Source of the DNA: Streptomyces griseicoloratus
Lineage (GTDB): Bacteria > Actinomycetota > Actinomycetes > Streptomycetales > Streptomycetaceae
Assembly: GCF_014534645.1 (NCBI RefSeq)
Contig: NZ_JACVQF010000220.1
Span: 62,001-126,000 of the forward strand
DNA length: 64,000 bases
Reading direction: 5' to 3'
Positions 18,190 through 28,743 of the stretch are shown in pieces. The notes beneath the pieces were generated by a model. The model did not search any database. It was given only the letters and a program-made list of their open reading frames with translations, and had not been told where the DNA came from. The number at the start of each line of letters is the position of its first letter. The stretch's first letter is position 1. A program made the position numbers and the translations under genes.

Positions 18190-18570
18190 TGTGTGACCCC
18201 TTGTAGCCGATCTGGGTGGATACGGTGTCCACGACCGTACAACTACGATCTAAGGAGATGAAAATATGACTCATTGAGAATCTAGCCGCAGACACCAGCG
18301 AAGCGGAAGAAAAGCGGCTAAATGGGGCATAGCTTGTGATGAAAGGTTGTCGGTCTGCTGCGCATGTCTGCGCTGTGTCCGTCCCCTCACGTAGAGTGCC
18401 GAAGACGACACACAGCCCCGTAACTCTTTCGAGTGACCGTCGTTGAGAGTGCGGAGGCGGTTGAAGGAACAAGCGCTCGGGCGGGCGTCCGAGACGGTCG
18501 ACCGCACAGGTGACGATTTCGAACCAGCCTGGAGGCTCAACGTGACGCGCATCAGCTGCGGAGGACGGCC
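18190..18570. promoter_or_regulatory. Divergent whiD-bldM control region
   Basis: 381 bases without a gene. It holds an inverted repeat TACGGT-N7-ACCGTA (18221-18239) 32-50 bases upstream of the whiD start. It also holds an AT-richer stretch near 18240-18320 and a sigma-BldN-type promoter for bldM (18419-18446), which leaves a bldM leader of over 100 bases. Both genes are developmentally controlled in S. coelicolor. Confidence 0.7.
18419..18446 (+). promoter_or_regulatory. Sigma-BldN-type promoter of bldM (p1)
   Basis: CGTAAC (18419-18424), exactly 16 bases, then CGTTGA (18441-18446). These hexamers match what is known for the BldN-dependent bldM promoter 1. The site places bldM under the BldN-RsbN developmental cascade. 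Confidence 0.85.
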
Positions 18571-19182
18571 ATGACTTCCGTCCTCGTCTGCGACGACTCC
18601 CCGCTTGCCCGAGAGGCGCTCCGCCGCGCGGTCGCGACCGTGCCCGGCGTCGAGCGCGTGACGACGGCTGCCAACGGCGAGGAAGTCCTCCGCCGCTGGG
18701 GCGCCGACCGCTCGGACCTGATTCTCATGGACGTGCGCATGCCCGGCCTGGGCGGCGTCGAGACCGTCCGGCGGCTGCTGTCCGCCGACCCCGGTGCGCG
18801 CATCATCATGCTCACCGTCGCCGAGGACCTGGACGGCGTGGCCCTCGCCGTCGCCGCCGGTGCCCGTGGCTATCTGCACAAGGACGCCTCGCGCGCCGAG
18901 CTGCGCGCCACCGTCACGCAGGCCCTCGCCGACCCCACCTGGCGGCTGGCCCCGCGCCGGCTGCGCTCGGCCGAGATGGGCGCCGCGCCCACCCTGACCG
19001 CGCGGGAGATCCAGGTCCTGGAGGGCATGAGCCACGGCCGGTCCAACGCGGAGATCGGCCGTGAGCTGTTCCTCTCGGAGGACACCGTCAAGACGCACGC
19101 CCGGCGGCTGTTCAAGAAGCTCGGCGCCTCGGACCGGGCGCACGCCGTGGCGCTCGGCTTCCGGTGGGGCCTGGTCCGCTAG
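18571..19182 (+). CDS. bldM: Developmental response regulator BldM
   Basis: 203-residue orphan response regulator that controls aerial hyphae and sporulation genes as a homodimer or as a heterodimer with WhiI. The receiver domain has Asp8/Asp9, the phospho-acceptor-position Asp54 in LMDVRMPG and Lys in YLHKD. The LuxR-type HTH is LTAREIQVLEGMSHGRSNAEIGRELFLSEDTVKTHARRLFKKLG. No histidine kinase is adjacent. The ATG at 18571 follows GCGGAGGACGGCC. Position, sequence and the BldN-type promoter all identify it. Confidence 0.96.
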   Translation: MTSVLVCDDSPLAREALRRAVATVPGVERVTTAANGEEVLRRWGADRSDLILMDVRMPGLGGVETVRRLLSADPGARIIMLTVAEDLDGVALAVAAGARGYLHKDASRAELRATVTQALADPTWRLAPRRLRSAEMGAAPTLTAREIQVLEGMSHGRSNAEIGRELFLSEDTVKTHARRLFKKLGASDRAHAVALGFRWGLVR

Positions 19183-19567
19183 GGCCTGCCCGGCGGAACA
19201 GGCTGCGGGGACCGGCGGTGCCGATCGGCGGAGGTGAGCGGGGCGTGGTTCGTGCAGTCGCGCGGCGCGGGGGAGCCGGCGACCGACGCCGCCGCGGGCA
19301 CCCCCACGCCCGTCAGGCGGTGGGGGAGTATGTGCGGACTCCGCGGGCCCGGCGTGATCCGCCGGTCAGGGCTTAGGAGCGCCCCCGTGCGGTGCAGGTC
19401 CACGGGGCCCGACGAGGGGCCGGCGATCCCCGCTTACCGCGAGGTGGGCGGGGCTGACAAGGCGACCCGCCGGGTGCCCGCTGCTCGTTTCGCCGCGGAT
19501 GCCGCATCCTTGAGGTGTGGAGTTCCTCGGGGACGAGTCGGTCGAGCGGAAGGGGAGGGCGCAGGGG
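19183..19567. other. Intergenic region between bldM and the sigma gene
   Basis: About 385 bases without a convincing gene. It contains the CCCCCAC/GTGGGGG hairpin at 19301-19326 as the likely bldM terminator, and then presumably the sigma-gene promoter. I could not assign -35/-10 elements with confidence. Confidence 0.5.
19301..19326 (+). terminator. Hairpin terminator after bldM
   Basis: CCCCCAC (19301-19307) pairs with GTGGGGG (19320-19326). The inner GCC/GGC extends the stem around loop CGTCA with one bulge. It lies about 120 bases after the bldM stop. Confidence 0.5.
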
Positions 19568-20245
19568 ATGAGTTCCGGCGCACCTGCTCATAACGCTTCG
19601 GTGCACAACAACGGGCGCGGTGCCACGGATCGGACAGCCGCAAGGCACCATGGTCCGATGCGTGACGACGAGGCGGCCCCTGACCAAGGGACGGTCGGTG
19701 GGCTCGTCCACCGCGCCGTCGACGGGGACGAGCAGGCCACGCACGACCTGCTCGCCCATGTCCATCCGCTGGCGCTGCGGTACTGCCGGACGAGGCTGTC
19801 CCGGCTGCCGGGCGACGCCCGGCACTTCGTCGAGGACCTCGCTCAGGAGGTCTGCGTGGCGGTCCTCCTCGCGCTGCCCCGCTACAAGGACACCGGACGC
19901 CCCTTCGAGGCGTTCGTCTTCGCCATCGCCGCCCACAAGGTCGCCGACCTCCAGCGCGCCGCGATGCGGCACCCCGGCTCGACGGCCGTCCCGTCCGACG
20001 AGATGCCCGAGCGGCCGGACGACTCCCTCGGCCCGGAGGAGCGGGCGCTGCTCAGCAGCGACGCCGAGTGGGCCAAGAAACTGCTGGCCAACCTGCCCGA
20101 GAACCAGCGTGAGCTGCTTCTGCTGCGCATCGCGGTGGGGCTCACGGCCGAGGAGACCGGGCAGATGTTGGGAATGTCACCCGGGGCCGTGCGGGTGGCC
20201 CAGCACCGGGCGCTGAGCCGGCTGAGGGCGCTCGCGGAGCAGTGA
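19568..20245 (+). CDS. shbA: ECF sigma factor, SigD/ShbA type
   Basis: A small sigma-70 factor. Region 2 is [17 protein letters not shown]...[21 protein letters not shown], and region 4 is [47 protein letters not shown]. Orthologous position between whiD/whiB3 and guaB matches M. tuberculosis sigD. I recall ShbA, which drives hrdB expression in streptomycetes, as the factor at this locus; the symbol is therefore given with reserve. The ATG at 19568 has GGAGG nine bases upstream (225 aa). The first 30 codons have unusually AT-rich third positions, so the ATG at 19658 (195 aa) may be the true start. Confidence 0.85.
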   Translation: MSSGAPAHNASVHNNGRGATDRTAARHHGPMRDDEAAPDQGTVGGLVHRAVDGDEQATHDLLAHVHPLALRYCRTRLSRLPGDARHFVEDLAQEVCVAVLLALPRYKDTGRPFEAFVFAIAAHKVADLQRAAMRHPGSTAVPSDEMPERPDDSLGPEERALLSSDAEWAKKLLANLPENQRELLLLRIAVGLTAEETGQMLGMSPGAVRVAQHRALSRLRALAEQ

Positions 20246-20316
20246 CGCCCGCCGTGAACGGGCGGCGGGTCGTGTCCGTACAAAGATCCGTACGAATCTA
20301 CGAAGCCCATAGCGGT

Positions 20317-21902
<1,586 letters not shown>

Positions 21903-21920
21903 GCAGCGGCCTTCCCGAGG

Positions 21921-21948
21921 GCGGCCCCGGAGCATCCGGGGCCGCTTT
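21921..21948 (+). terminator. Terminator after guaB
   Basis: Perfect 10-base stem GCGGCCCCGG/CCGGGGCCGC with loop AGCAT, followed by TTTCG. It separates guaB from guaB3, which appears to have its own promoter (GATACT at 21965-21970). Confidence 0.88.
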
Positions 21949-22007
21949 CGCCGTGCCCGTCGGGGATACTGGAAGGCGCTGAAACGCATCAGGGAAAGGC
22001 CACAGAC

Positions 22008-23132
22008 GTGACTGAGATCGAGATCGGGCGCGGCAAGCGCGGCCGCCGGGCGTATGCCTTCGACGACATCGCCGTCGTCCCCAGCCGCCGTACGCGGGAC
22101 CCGAAGGAGGTCTCGATCGCCTGGCAGATCGACGCCTACCGCTTCGAGCTGCCCTTCCTCGCCGCCCCCATGGACTCCGTCGTCTCCCCGGCCACCGCGA
22201 TCCGGATCGGCGAGCTGGGCGGCCTGGGCGTGCTGAACCTCGAAGGTCTGTGGACGCGGTACGAGGACCCGCAGCCGCTGCTCGACGAGATCGCCGAGCT
22301 GGACGCGGAGGCGGCCACCCGGCGCCTGCAGGAGATCTACGCCGCGCCCATCAAGGAAGAGCTGATCGGGCAGCGCATCAAGGAGGTGCGCGACTCCGGC
22401 GTGGTCACCGCCGCCGCGCTCTCCCCGCAGCGCACGGCCCAGTTCTCCAAGGCGGTCGTGGACGCGGGCGTGGACATCTTCGTCATCCGCGGCACGACGG
22501 TCTCGGCGGAGCACGTGTCCTCCTCGCACGAGCCGCTGAACCTGAAGCAGTTCATCTACGAGCTGGACGTCCCGGTGATCGTCGGCGGCTGCGCCACCTA
22601 CACCGCGGCCCTGCACCTGATGCGCACGGGCGCGGCGGGCGTCCTCGTCGGCTTCGGCGGCGGCGCCGCGCACACCACGCGCAACGTGCTCGGCATCCAG
22701 GTCCCGATGGCCACCGCGGTCGCCGACGTGGCCGCCGCCCGCCGCGACTACATGGACGAGTCCGGCGGCCGGTACGTGCACGTGATCGCGGACGGCGGTG
22801 TCGGCTGGTCCGGCGACCTGCCCAAGGCGATCGCCTGCGGCGCCGACGCGGTGATGATGGGCTCGCCGCTGGCCCGGGCGACCGACGCGCCGGGCAAGGG
22901 CCACCACTGGGGCATGGAGGCCGTCAACGAGGAGCTGCCGCGCGGCAAGAAGGTCGGCCTCGGCACGGTCGGCACGATCGAGGAGATCCTCACCGGCCCG
23001 TCCCACACGCCCGACGGTTCGATGAACTTCTTCGGCGCGCTGCGCCGGGCGATGGCCACGACCGGCTACAGCGAGCTGAAGGAGTTCCAGCGGGTCGAGG
23101 TGACGGTGGCGGACTCCCAGCACCGCCGCTGA
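22008..23132 (+). CDS. guaB3: GuaB3-family IMP dehydrogenase-related protein
   Basis: 374 residues: an IMPDH/GMP-reductase-like TIM barrel without CBS domains. IRIGELGGLGVLNLEGLW and HVIADGGVGWSGDLPKAIACGADAVMMG are family signatures. At the position of the IMPDH catalytic loop the sequence is FGGGAAHTTRNVLG, so the expected cysteine is replaced (His222 in this frame). Cyanobacterial GuaB3 has been reported as a GMP reductase, but this substitution makes the activity here uncertain. The GTG start at 22008 lies about 40 bases after a GATACT -10 element. Confidence 0.93.
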   Translation: MTEIEIGRGKRGRRAYAFDDIAVVPSRRTRDPKEVSIAWQIDAYRFELPFLAAPMDSVVSPATAIRIGELGGLGVLNLEGLWTRYEDPQPLLDEIAELDAEAATRRLQEIYAAPIKEELIGQRIKEVRDSGVVTAAALSPQRTAQFSKAVVDAGVDIFVIRGTTVSAEHVSSSHEPLNLKQFIYELDVPVIVGGCATYTAALHLMRTGAAGVLVGFGGGAAHTTRNVLGIQVPMATAVADVAAARRDYMDESGGRYVHVIADGGVGWSGDLPKAIACGADAVMMGSPLARATDAPGKGHHWGMEAVNEELPRGKKVGLGTVGTIEEILTGPSHTPDGSMNFFGALRRAMATTGYSELKEFQRVEVTVADSQHRR

Positions 23133-23146
23133 GCCACACCGCGTAC

Positions 23147-23180
23147 GGGCCGGTCACCGGGTGAGGTGACCGGCCCTTTC
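23147..23180. terminator. Terminator after guaB3
   Basis: Perfect 12-base stem GGGCCGGTCACC/GGTGACCGGCCC with loop GGGTGA, followed by TTTC on the plus strand. The converging dehydrogenase gene ends 20 bases further on, so it may serve both. Confidence 0.9.
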
Positions 23181-23201
23181 GCAACCCCGCGCGCCCCTGC
23201 C

Positions 23202-24410
23202 TCACAACCGGTGCGCCGCCCCCGCGGGCGCGGCCCCCCGGGTGTCCAGCATGAGCTGGGCCTTCACCGACAGGCCCTGGAGGTCGTACGTGCGGTGCTG
23301 CTGGAGGAGGATCGTCAGGTCGGCGTCGGCGGCGGCCTCGTAGAGGGAGTCGGCGCGGGGGACGGGGCGGCCCAGGACGTTCCAGGACGGGATGTGCGGG
23401 TCGTGGTAGCTGACCGAGGCGCCCAGTGACATCAGGCGGGTCGCGATCTCCTGGGCCGGGGTCGCCTGCTGGTCGGCCAGGTCGGGCTTGTAGGTGACGC
23501 CGAGGAGCAGGACGCGGGCGCCGCGCGCCGACTTGCCGTGCTCGTTGAGGAGGGCGGCGGCGCGCTGGACGACGTAGCGGGGCATCTGGTCGTTGACCTG
23601 CCGGGCCAGCTCCACCATGCGCAGGCTGCGGGGCGCGTGGCCGGTCAGGTCCTGGGGGACGGAGTGGCCGCCGACGCCGGGGCCGGGGCGGAAGGCCTGG
23701 AAGCCGAACGGCTTGGTCTCCGCGCAGCGGATGACGTCCCACACGTCGACGCCCAGGTCGTGGCAGAGGACGGCCATCTCGTTGACGAGGGCGATGTTGA
23801 CGTGCCGGAAATTGGCCTCCAGGAGCTGGACCGTCTCCGCCTCGCGGAGCCCGCGTGCCCGTACCACCTTGTCCGTGAGGCGGCTGTAGAAGGCGGCGGC
23901 CGACTCGGTGCAGGCCGGGGTGAGGCCGCCGATGACCTTCGGGGTGTTGGCGGGGGTGAAGTCGCGGTTGCCGGGGTCGGCCCGGCTGGGGGAGTAGGCG
24001 AGGTGGAAGTCCCGGCCGGCGCGCAGTCCCGAGCCGTGCTCCAGGATCGGGCGGAGGAAGTCCTCCGTCGTGCCGGGGCGCACGGGGGACTCCAGGACCA
24101 CCGTGATGTGCGGGCGCATGTGGGCGGCCAGGGTGCGGGCGGCGGCCTCCACCTGGGTCAGGTCGAGACCGCCGTCGGCGCCCGGCGCGGTGGGCGCGCA
24201 GATGACCGCGGTGCGCACCCGGCCCAGCTCGGCCGGGCCGGCCGCCGTCCGGAAGCCCCCCGAGAGCATCCGGCGCAGTTCGGAGGGGGTGAGGGGGTCG
24301 GTCTCCGGGCCGGTCCGGTAGCCGAGCGTGGGCACGCCGGCCAAGACGGCGGCCTGGGCCAGGGGCAGGCCGTACGGGCCGAGTCCGATGACGGCGAGAT
24401 CTGCGGGCAT
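23202..24410 (-). CDS. UDP-glucose/GDP-mannose dehydrogenase-family protein lacking the catalytic Cys
   Basis: 402 residues. N-terminal Rossmann VIGLGPYGLPLAQAAV, the central helical domain (LLEANFRHVNIALVNEMAVLCHDLGVDVWDVI) and the C-terminal UDP-binding domain (ARVLLLGVTYKPDLADQQATPAQEI) are all present, as in WecC/WbpA-type nucleotide-sugar dehydrogenases. In the active-site motif, where homologues read GVGGHCIPVD, this protein reads GVGGHSVPQD: the catalytic cysteine is Ser250. It may be a one-step or non-oxidising relative. It is monocistronic, divergent from glpD and ends against the guaB3 terminator. ATG at 24410. Confidence 0.85.
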   Translation of the reverse strand: MPADLAVIGLGPYGLPLAQAAVLAGVPTLGYRTGPETDPLTPSELRRMLSGGFRTAAGPAELGRVRTAVICAPTAPGADGGLDLTQVEAAARTLAAHMRPHITVVLESPVRPGTTEDFLRPILEHGSGLRAGRDFHLAYSPSRADPGNRDFTPANTPKVIGGLTPACTESAAAFYSRLTDKVVRARGLREAETVQLLEANFRHVNIALVNEMAVLCHDLGVDVWDVIRCAETKPFGFQAFRPGPGVGGHSVPQDLTGHAPRSLRMVELARQVNDQMPRYVVQRAAALLNEHGKSARGARVLLLGVTYKPDLADQQATPAQEIATRLMSLGASVSYHDPHIPSWNVLGRPVPRADSLYEAAADADLTILLQQHRTYDLQGLSVKAQLMLDTRGAAPAGAAHRL

Positions 24411-24696
24411 GGCGTGGGCCGTCCTTCCCAGTAGCCGAAGCTGGACAGGTGCGCAAGCCCTGTGGACAGGATGGGCGAGCACAACGTCACACTAGGAGTA
24501 AATATGACCGACTTGTGGGATTGATCCGCCGAGTTTTGAAGAGTGTTGGCGGGAGTGTCCCGGAAGTTTGTCCACAGGCTGGGGGCGCGTGGTGGCTGAA
24601 GTCGGGCAACCCGGTCAGAATCTGGGCATGGGGGGTACCAGGAACCGGGCTTCGCCCGACGGGTGCGGCCGACGCGACTGACAGCGGGAGGCAGCA

Positions 24697-26403
24697 GTGA
24701 GGACAGCGACCCTGGGGCCGGCGCAGCGCGCCGAGTCGCTCGCGGCCATGGCCGAGCGCGAGCTGGACGTGCTGGTGGTGGGTGCGGGCGTGGTCGGAGC
24801 GGGCACCGCCCTCGACGCCGTGACCCGCGGCCTGTCCACCGGCCTGGTGGAGGCACGCGACTGGGCGTCCGGTACCTCCAGCAGGTCCAGCAAGCTCATC
24901 CACGGCGGCCTGCGCTATCTGGAGATGCTCGACTTCGCGCTCGTGCGGGAGGCGCTCAAGGAGCGCGGGCTGCTGCTGGAGCGGCTCGCGCCGCACCTGG
25001 TGAAGCCGGTGCCGTTCCTGTACCCGCTGCAGCACAGGGGCTGGGAGCGGCTGTACGCGGGCTCGGGCGTCGCGCTCTACGACGCGATGTCGATGGCCCG
25101 CGGGCACGGCCGGGGCCTGCCCCTGCACCGCCACCTGAGCCGGCATCACGCACTGCGGGTGGCACCGGCGTTGAAGAAGGACGCGCTGGTCGGGGCGTTG
25201 CAGTATTACGACGCCCAGATGGACGACGCCCGCTTCGTCGCGACGCTGGTGCGCACGGCGGCGGCGTACGGCGCCCACGTGGCCAACCGCGCGCGCGTGA
25301 CCGGGTTCCTGCGCGAGGGCGAGCGGGTGGTCGGAGCCCGGGTGCAGGACGTCGAGGCGGGCGGCGAGTACGAGATCCGCGCCAAGCAGATCGTGAACGC
25401 CACCGGTGTGTGGACGGACGACACCCAGGCGATGGTGGGGGAGCGCGGACAGTTCCACGTCCGGGCCTCCAAGGGTATCCACCTGGTCGTGCCCAAGGAC
25501 CGCATCAACTCCTCCACCGGGCTGATCCTGCGCACCGAGAAGTCCGTGCTGTTCGTCATACCCTGGGGCCGGCACTGGATCATCGGCACCACGGACACCG
25601 ACTGGGACCTCGACAAGGCCCACCCGGCCGCGTCCAGCGCCGACATCGACTACCTCCTGGAGCACGTCAACTCGGTGCTCGCCGTGCCCCTGACCAGGGA
25701 CGACGTCGAAGGCGTCTACGCGGGCCTGCGCCCGCTGCTCGCCGGCGAGTCGGACGCCACCAGCAAACTGTCGCGCGAGCACACCGTTGCCCACCCGGTG
25801 CCCGGGCTCGTGGTCGTGGCGGGCGGCAAGTACACGACGTACCGGGTGATGGCCAAGGACGCCGTGGACGAGGCGGTGCACGGCCTCGACATGCGGGTCG
25901 CCGACTGCGTCACCGAGGACGTGCCGCTGCTCGGCGCCGAGGGCTTCCACGCGCTGTGGAACGCGCGGGCGCGCACGGCCGCACGCACCGGCCTGCACGT
26001 CGTCCGCGTCGAGCACCTGCTGAACCGCTACGGCACGATGGCGGAGGAACTGCTGCAGCTGATCGCCGAAGACCCCACCCTCGGGGAACCGCTGCACGCC
26101 GCCGACGACTACCTGCGCGCCGAGATCGTGTACGCCGCCTCCCACGAGGGGGCGCGCCACCTGGACGACGTGCTCACCCGGCGCACCCGCATATCCATCG
26201 AGACCTTCGACCGGGGCACGCGCAGCGCCCGCGAGGCCGCCGAACTGATGGCGCCCGTGCTGGGCTGGGACAAGGACCAGATCGAACGCGAGGTCCAGCA
26301 CTACGAGAAGCGGGTGGAGGCCGAGCGGGAGTCGCAGCGCCAGCCGGACGACCTGACGGCGGACGCGGCCCGGCTGGGCGCGCCGGACATCGTGCCGCTG
26401 TAG
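24697..26403 (+). CDS. glpD: Aerobic glycerol-3-phosphate dehydrogenase
   Basis: 568-residue FAD enzyme that oxidises sn-glycerol 3-phosphate to DHAP and passes electrons to quinone at the membrane. VLVVGAGVVGAGTALDAVTRG is the FAD dinucleotide motif. SSRSSKLIHGGLRYLE and TTDTDWDLDKAHPAAS are GlpD signatures, and the C-terminal DAO_C domain runs from about residue 410. The GTG start at 24697 has GGGAGG eight bases upstream. It is not clustered with glycerol kinase here. The 286-base divergent gap upstream contains no recognised operator. Confidence 0.95.
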   Translation: MRTATLGPAQRAESLAAMAERELDVLVVGAGVVGAGTALDAVTRGLSTGLVEARDWASGTSSRSSKLIHGGLRYLEMLDFALVREALKERGLLLERLAPHLVKPVPFLYPLQHRGWERLYAGSGVALYDAMSMARGHGRGLPLHRHLSRHHALRVAPALKKDALVGALQYYDAQMDDARFVATLVRTAAAYGAHVANRARVTGFLREGERVVGARVQDVEAGGEYEIRAKQIVNATGVWTDDTQAMVGERGQFHVRASKGIHLVVPKDRINSSTGLILRTEKSVLFVIPWGRHWIIGTTDTDWDLDKAHPAASSADIDYLLEHVNSVLAVPLTRDDVEGVYAGLRPLLAGESDATSKLSREHTVAHPVPGLVVVAGGKYTTYRVMAKDAVDEAVHGLDMRVADCVTEDVPLLGAEGFHALWNARARTAARTGLHVVRVEHLLNRYGTMAEELLQLIAEDPTLGEPLHAADDYLRAEIVYAASHEGARHLDDVLTRRTRISIETFDRGTRSAREAAELMAPVLGWDKDQIEREVQHYEKRVEAERESQRQPDDLTADAARLGAPDIVPL

Positions 26404-26607
26404 CGGTGCGCCCGGGCCCGGGTGACGCCAGGTCAGCGCCGCCGGGCCCGCCGCCGCACCCCTCGCGCACACCGGCGGAACGCGCGGTTCACCGGCTCCT
26501 TTGGCCCGCGGGGCCACGGTGCGCCGCCAGAGGCACCCTGGGCGTCGAGCACTTGTCGGGTGAGGGACAATGAAGGCTCTGTCAGGGCGGGTTGCATGAG
26601 GGGACGC

Positions 26608-28590
26608 ATGTCGGAGGCGGAGCGGGCGGGGACATCCCGTCAGGACAAGAGCGCACGTCTCCTCGCCGGGCGGTACCGGCTGGGAGACGTGCTCGGCCGC
26701 GGCGGCATGGGGACGGTGTGGCGGGCCGAGGACGAGACCCTCGGACGCACGGTCGCCGTCAAGGAGCTGCGGTTCCCGGGGAACATCGACGAGGAGGAGA
26801 AGCGGCGCCTGATCACGCGCACCCTGCGCGAGGCCAAGGCGATCGCGCGGATCCGCAACAACAGCGCCGTGACGGTCTTCGACGTGGTCGACGAGGACGA
26901 CCGGCCGTGGATCGTGATGGAGCTCGTCGAGGGCAAGTCGCTCGCCGAGGTCATCCGCGAGGACGGCCTGCTGGAGCCCCGGCGCGCCGCGGAGGTCGGC
27001 CTCGCCGTCCTCGACGTGCTGCGCTCCGCGCACCGCGAGGGCATCCTGCACCGCGACGTGAAGCCGTCGAACGTGCTGATCGCCGAGGACGGCCGGGTCG
27101 TCCTCACCGACTTCGGCATCGCCCAGGTCGAGGGCGACCCGTCCATCACCTCCACCGGCATGCTCGTCGGCGCGCCCTCCTACATCTCCCCCGAGCGGGC
27201 CCGCGGCCACAAGCCCGGACCGGCCGCCGACCTGTGGTCGCTCGGCGGACTGCTGTACGCGGCGGTGGAGGGAACGCCGCCGTACGACCGCGGCTCCGCG
27301 ATCGCGACGCTCACGGCGGTGATGACCGAGCCGCTGGAGGAGCCGAAGAACGCCGGTCCGCTCCGGGACGTCATCCACGGGCTGCTCACCAAGGACCCCG
27401 CCAAGCGGCTCGACGACGCGGGCGCCCGCGCGATGCTCAACGCCGTCATCCACGCGCCCGGCGGCCCGGCGGGCGAGCCGGAGCCGGCGGACGCCACCAA
27501 GGTCGTACCGCTCCCGGCCCAGCCCGAGGAGTCCGGGGACCGGCTGCGCGGGGCGCTGCGCTCCGTGCGGAAGGCCGCCGTCGGAGCGAGCGCGGCCGCG
27601 GCCGCCGCGGCCAAGTCCCGCGGTGACGGCGCCGCGCCGGGCTCCGCCGGTGCCTCCGGGGCGGCCGCCTCGCCGCGTGCCGCCGGCGGGGCGCGTACCG
27701 CCGCGTCGCCGTCGGCGGGATCCGGAGCGGGTTCCGTCCCGGGTGCGGCGAACGCCCCGGCGGGCGGCCGGAGCTCCGGCTGGCCCGTGATGCCCCCGCC
27801 GGACCTGCCGCCCAGGCCCGCGCCCCGGGCGCCGCTCACCGACGTGGTGCCGCGGCGGACGCTGGTGATCATCGCGGTGGTCGTGGTGCTCGCCGTGCTC
27901 GGCACCGTGCTCGCCCTCGCGCTCGGCGGCGACGAGGAGGACGGCGCGAAGGGCGCCGGAAGCGGTGACAGGGCGGTCGCCACCGCCACCGCGAGCGGCG
28001 ACACCAAGCAGGACGAGAGCGGCGGACCCCGTACGGACGGGTCCGCGGACGGCACGGTGACGACGGATCCGTCCGCCGGCGGCGCCCCGGGTTCCGGCGC
28101 GACCGCCTCCGACGGGGCCGGGACGGAGCCGGACGGCTCCGGCAAGACCGGCGACGAGGGCGCGGCCACCACCCACCGGGGCGACCAGGGCTACGAGATC
28201 GGGCTGCCCAAGGGCTGGAAGTACCGGTCGACGGGCGCCGCGGGTGACCGCTTCACCGGTCCGGACGGGCAGAAGCTGCTCGTCGCCTGGACGTCCACGC
28301 CGAAGGACGACCCGGTCGCGGACTGGAAGAACCAGGAGCGGTACATGGTGCGCGCCCAGTACCAGAAGATCCGTATCGAGAAGGTGGACTACCGCGGCTG
28401 GAACACGGCCGACTGGGAGTTCACCTACACGGACGGCGGAACCAAGTACCGCACCATCGACCGGGGCTTCGTCGTGAACGACCACCTCGGATACGCGTTG
28501 ATGTACACCGCGAAGGCCGCCGAGTGGGGCGGCGACCTGCGCAAGGACACCTGGCGGACGCTGACGAAGACGTTCGAGCCCAAGTCCTGA
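26608..28590 (+). CDS. PknB-type Ser/Thr kinase with extracytoplasmic domain (kinase 1)
   Basis: 660 residues. Cytoplasmic kinase domain: Gly-loop LGRGGMG, Lys52 in VAVKEL, HRD at 148-150 and DFG at 168-170, so it is catalytically complete and of the RD type. A long Ala/Gly/Pro linker leads to one membrane segment (about 418-441). Outside lies a Ser/Thr/Gly stalk, then a compact domain beginning GYEIGLPKGWKYRS that recurs in the neighbouring kinases. The ATG at 26608 has AGGGGA five bases upstream. It is the first of six consecutive kinase genes; the equivalent S. coelicolor cluster has been linked to spore-wall synthesis. Confidence 0.93.
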   Translation: MSEAERAGTSRQDKSARLLAGRYRLGDVLGRGGMGTVWRAEDETLGRTVAVKELRFPGNIDEEEKRRLITRTLREAKAIARIRNNSAVTVFDVVDEDDRPWIVMELVEGKSLAEVIREDGLLEPRRAAEVGLAVLDVLRSAHREGILHRDVKPSNVLIAEDGRVVLTDFGIAQVEGDPSITSTGMLVGAPSYISPERARGHKPGPAADLWSLGGLLYAAVEGTPPYDRGSAIATLTAVMTEPLEEPKNAGPLRDVIHGLLTKDPAKRLDDAGARAMLNAVIHAPGGPAGEPEPADATKVVPLPAQPEESGDRLRGALRSVRKAAVGASAAAAAAAKSRGDGAAPGSAGASGAAASPRAAGGARTAASPSAGSGAGSVPGAANAPAGGRSSGWPVMPPPDLPPRPAPRAPLTDVVPRRTLVIIAVVVVLAVLGTVLALALGGDEEDGAKGAGSGDRAVATATASGDTKQDESGGPRTDGSADGTVTTDPSAGGAPGSGATASDGAGTEPDGSGKTGDEGAATTHRGDQGYEIGLPKGWKYRSTGAAGDRFTGPDGQKLLVAWTSTPKDDPVADWKNQERYMVRAQYQKIRIEKVDYRGWNTADWEFTYTDGGTKYRTIDRGFVVNDHLGYALMYTAKAAEWGGDLRKDTWRTLTKTFEPKS

Positions 28591-28743
28591 GCCGGGTGGT
28601 CCCGGGTTTGACCGGCCCGAGATCTGGCATCCCCTCTTTGCGGGTTGCCTCCGGCACGTATCGTGAGTGCTTGCGGACCGTACGCAGCCGGAACGGGCCG
28701 CAGGGGGAACGGAATTGACCGACGGGCTGCCGGGGGTGGCGAC

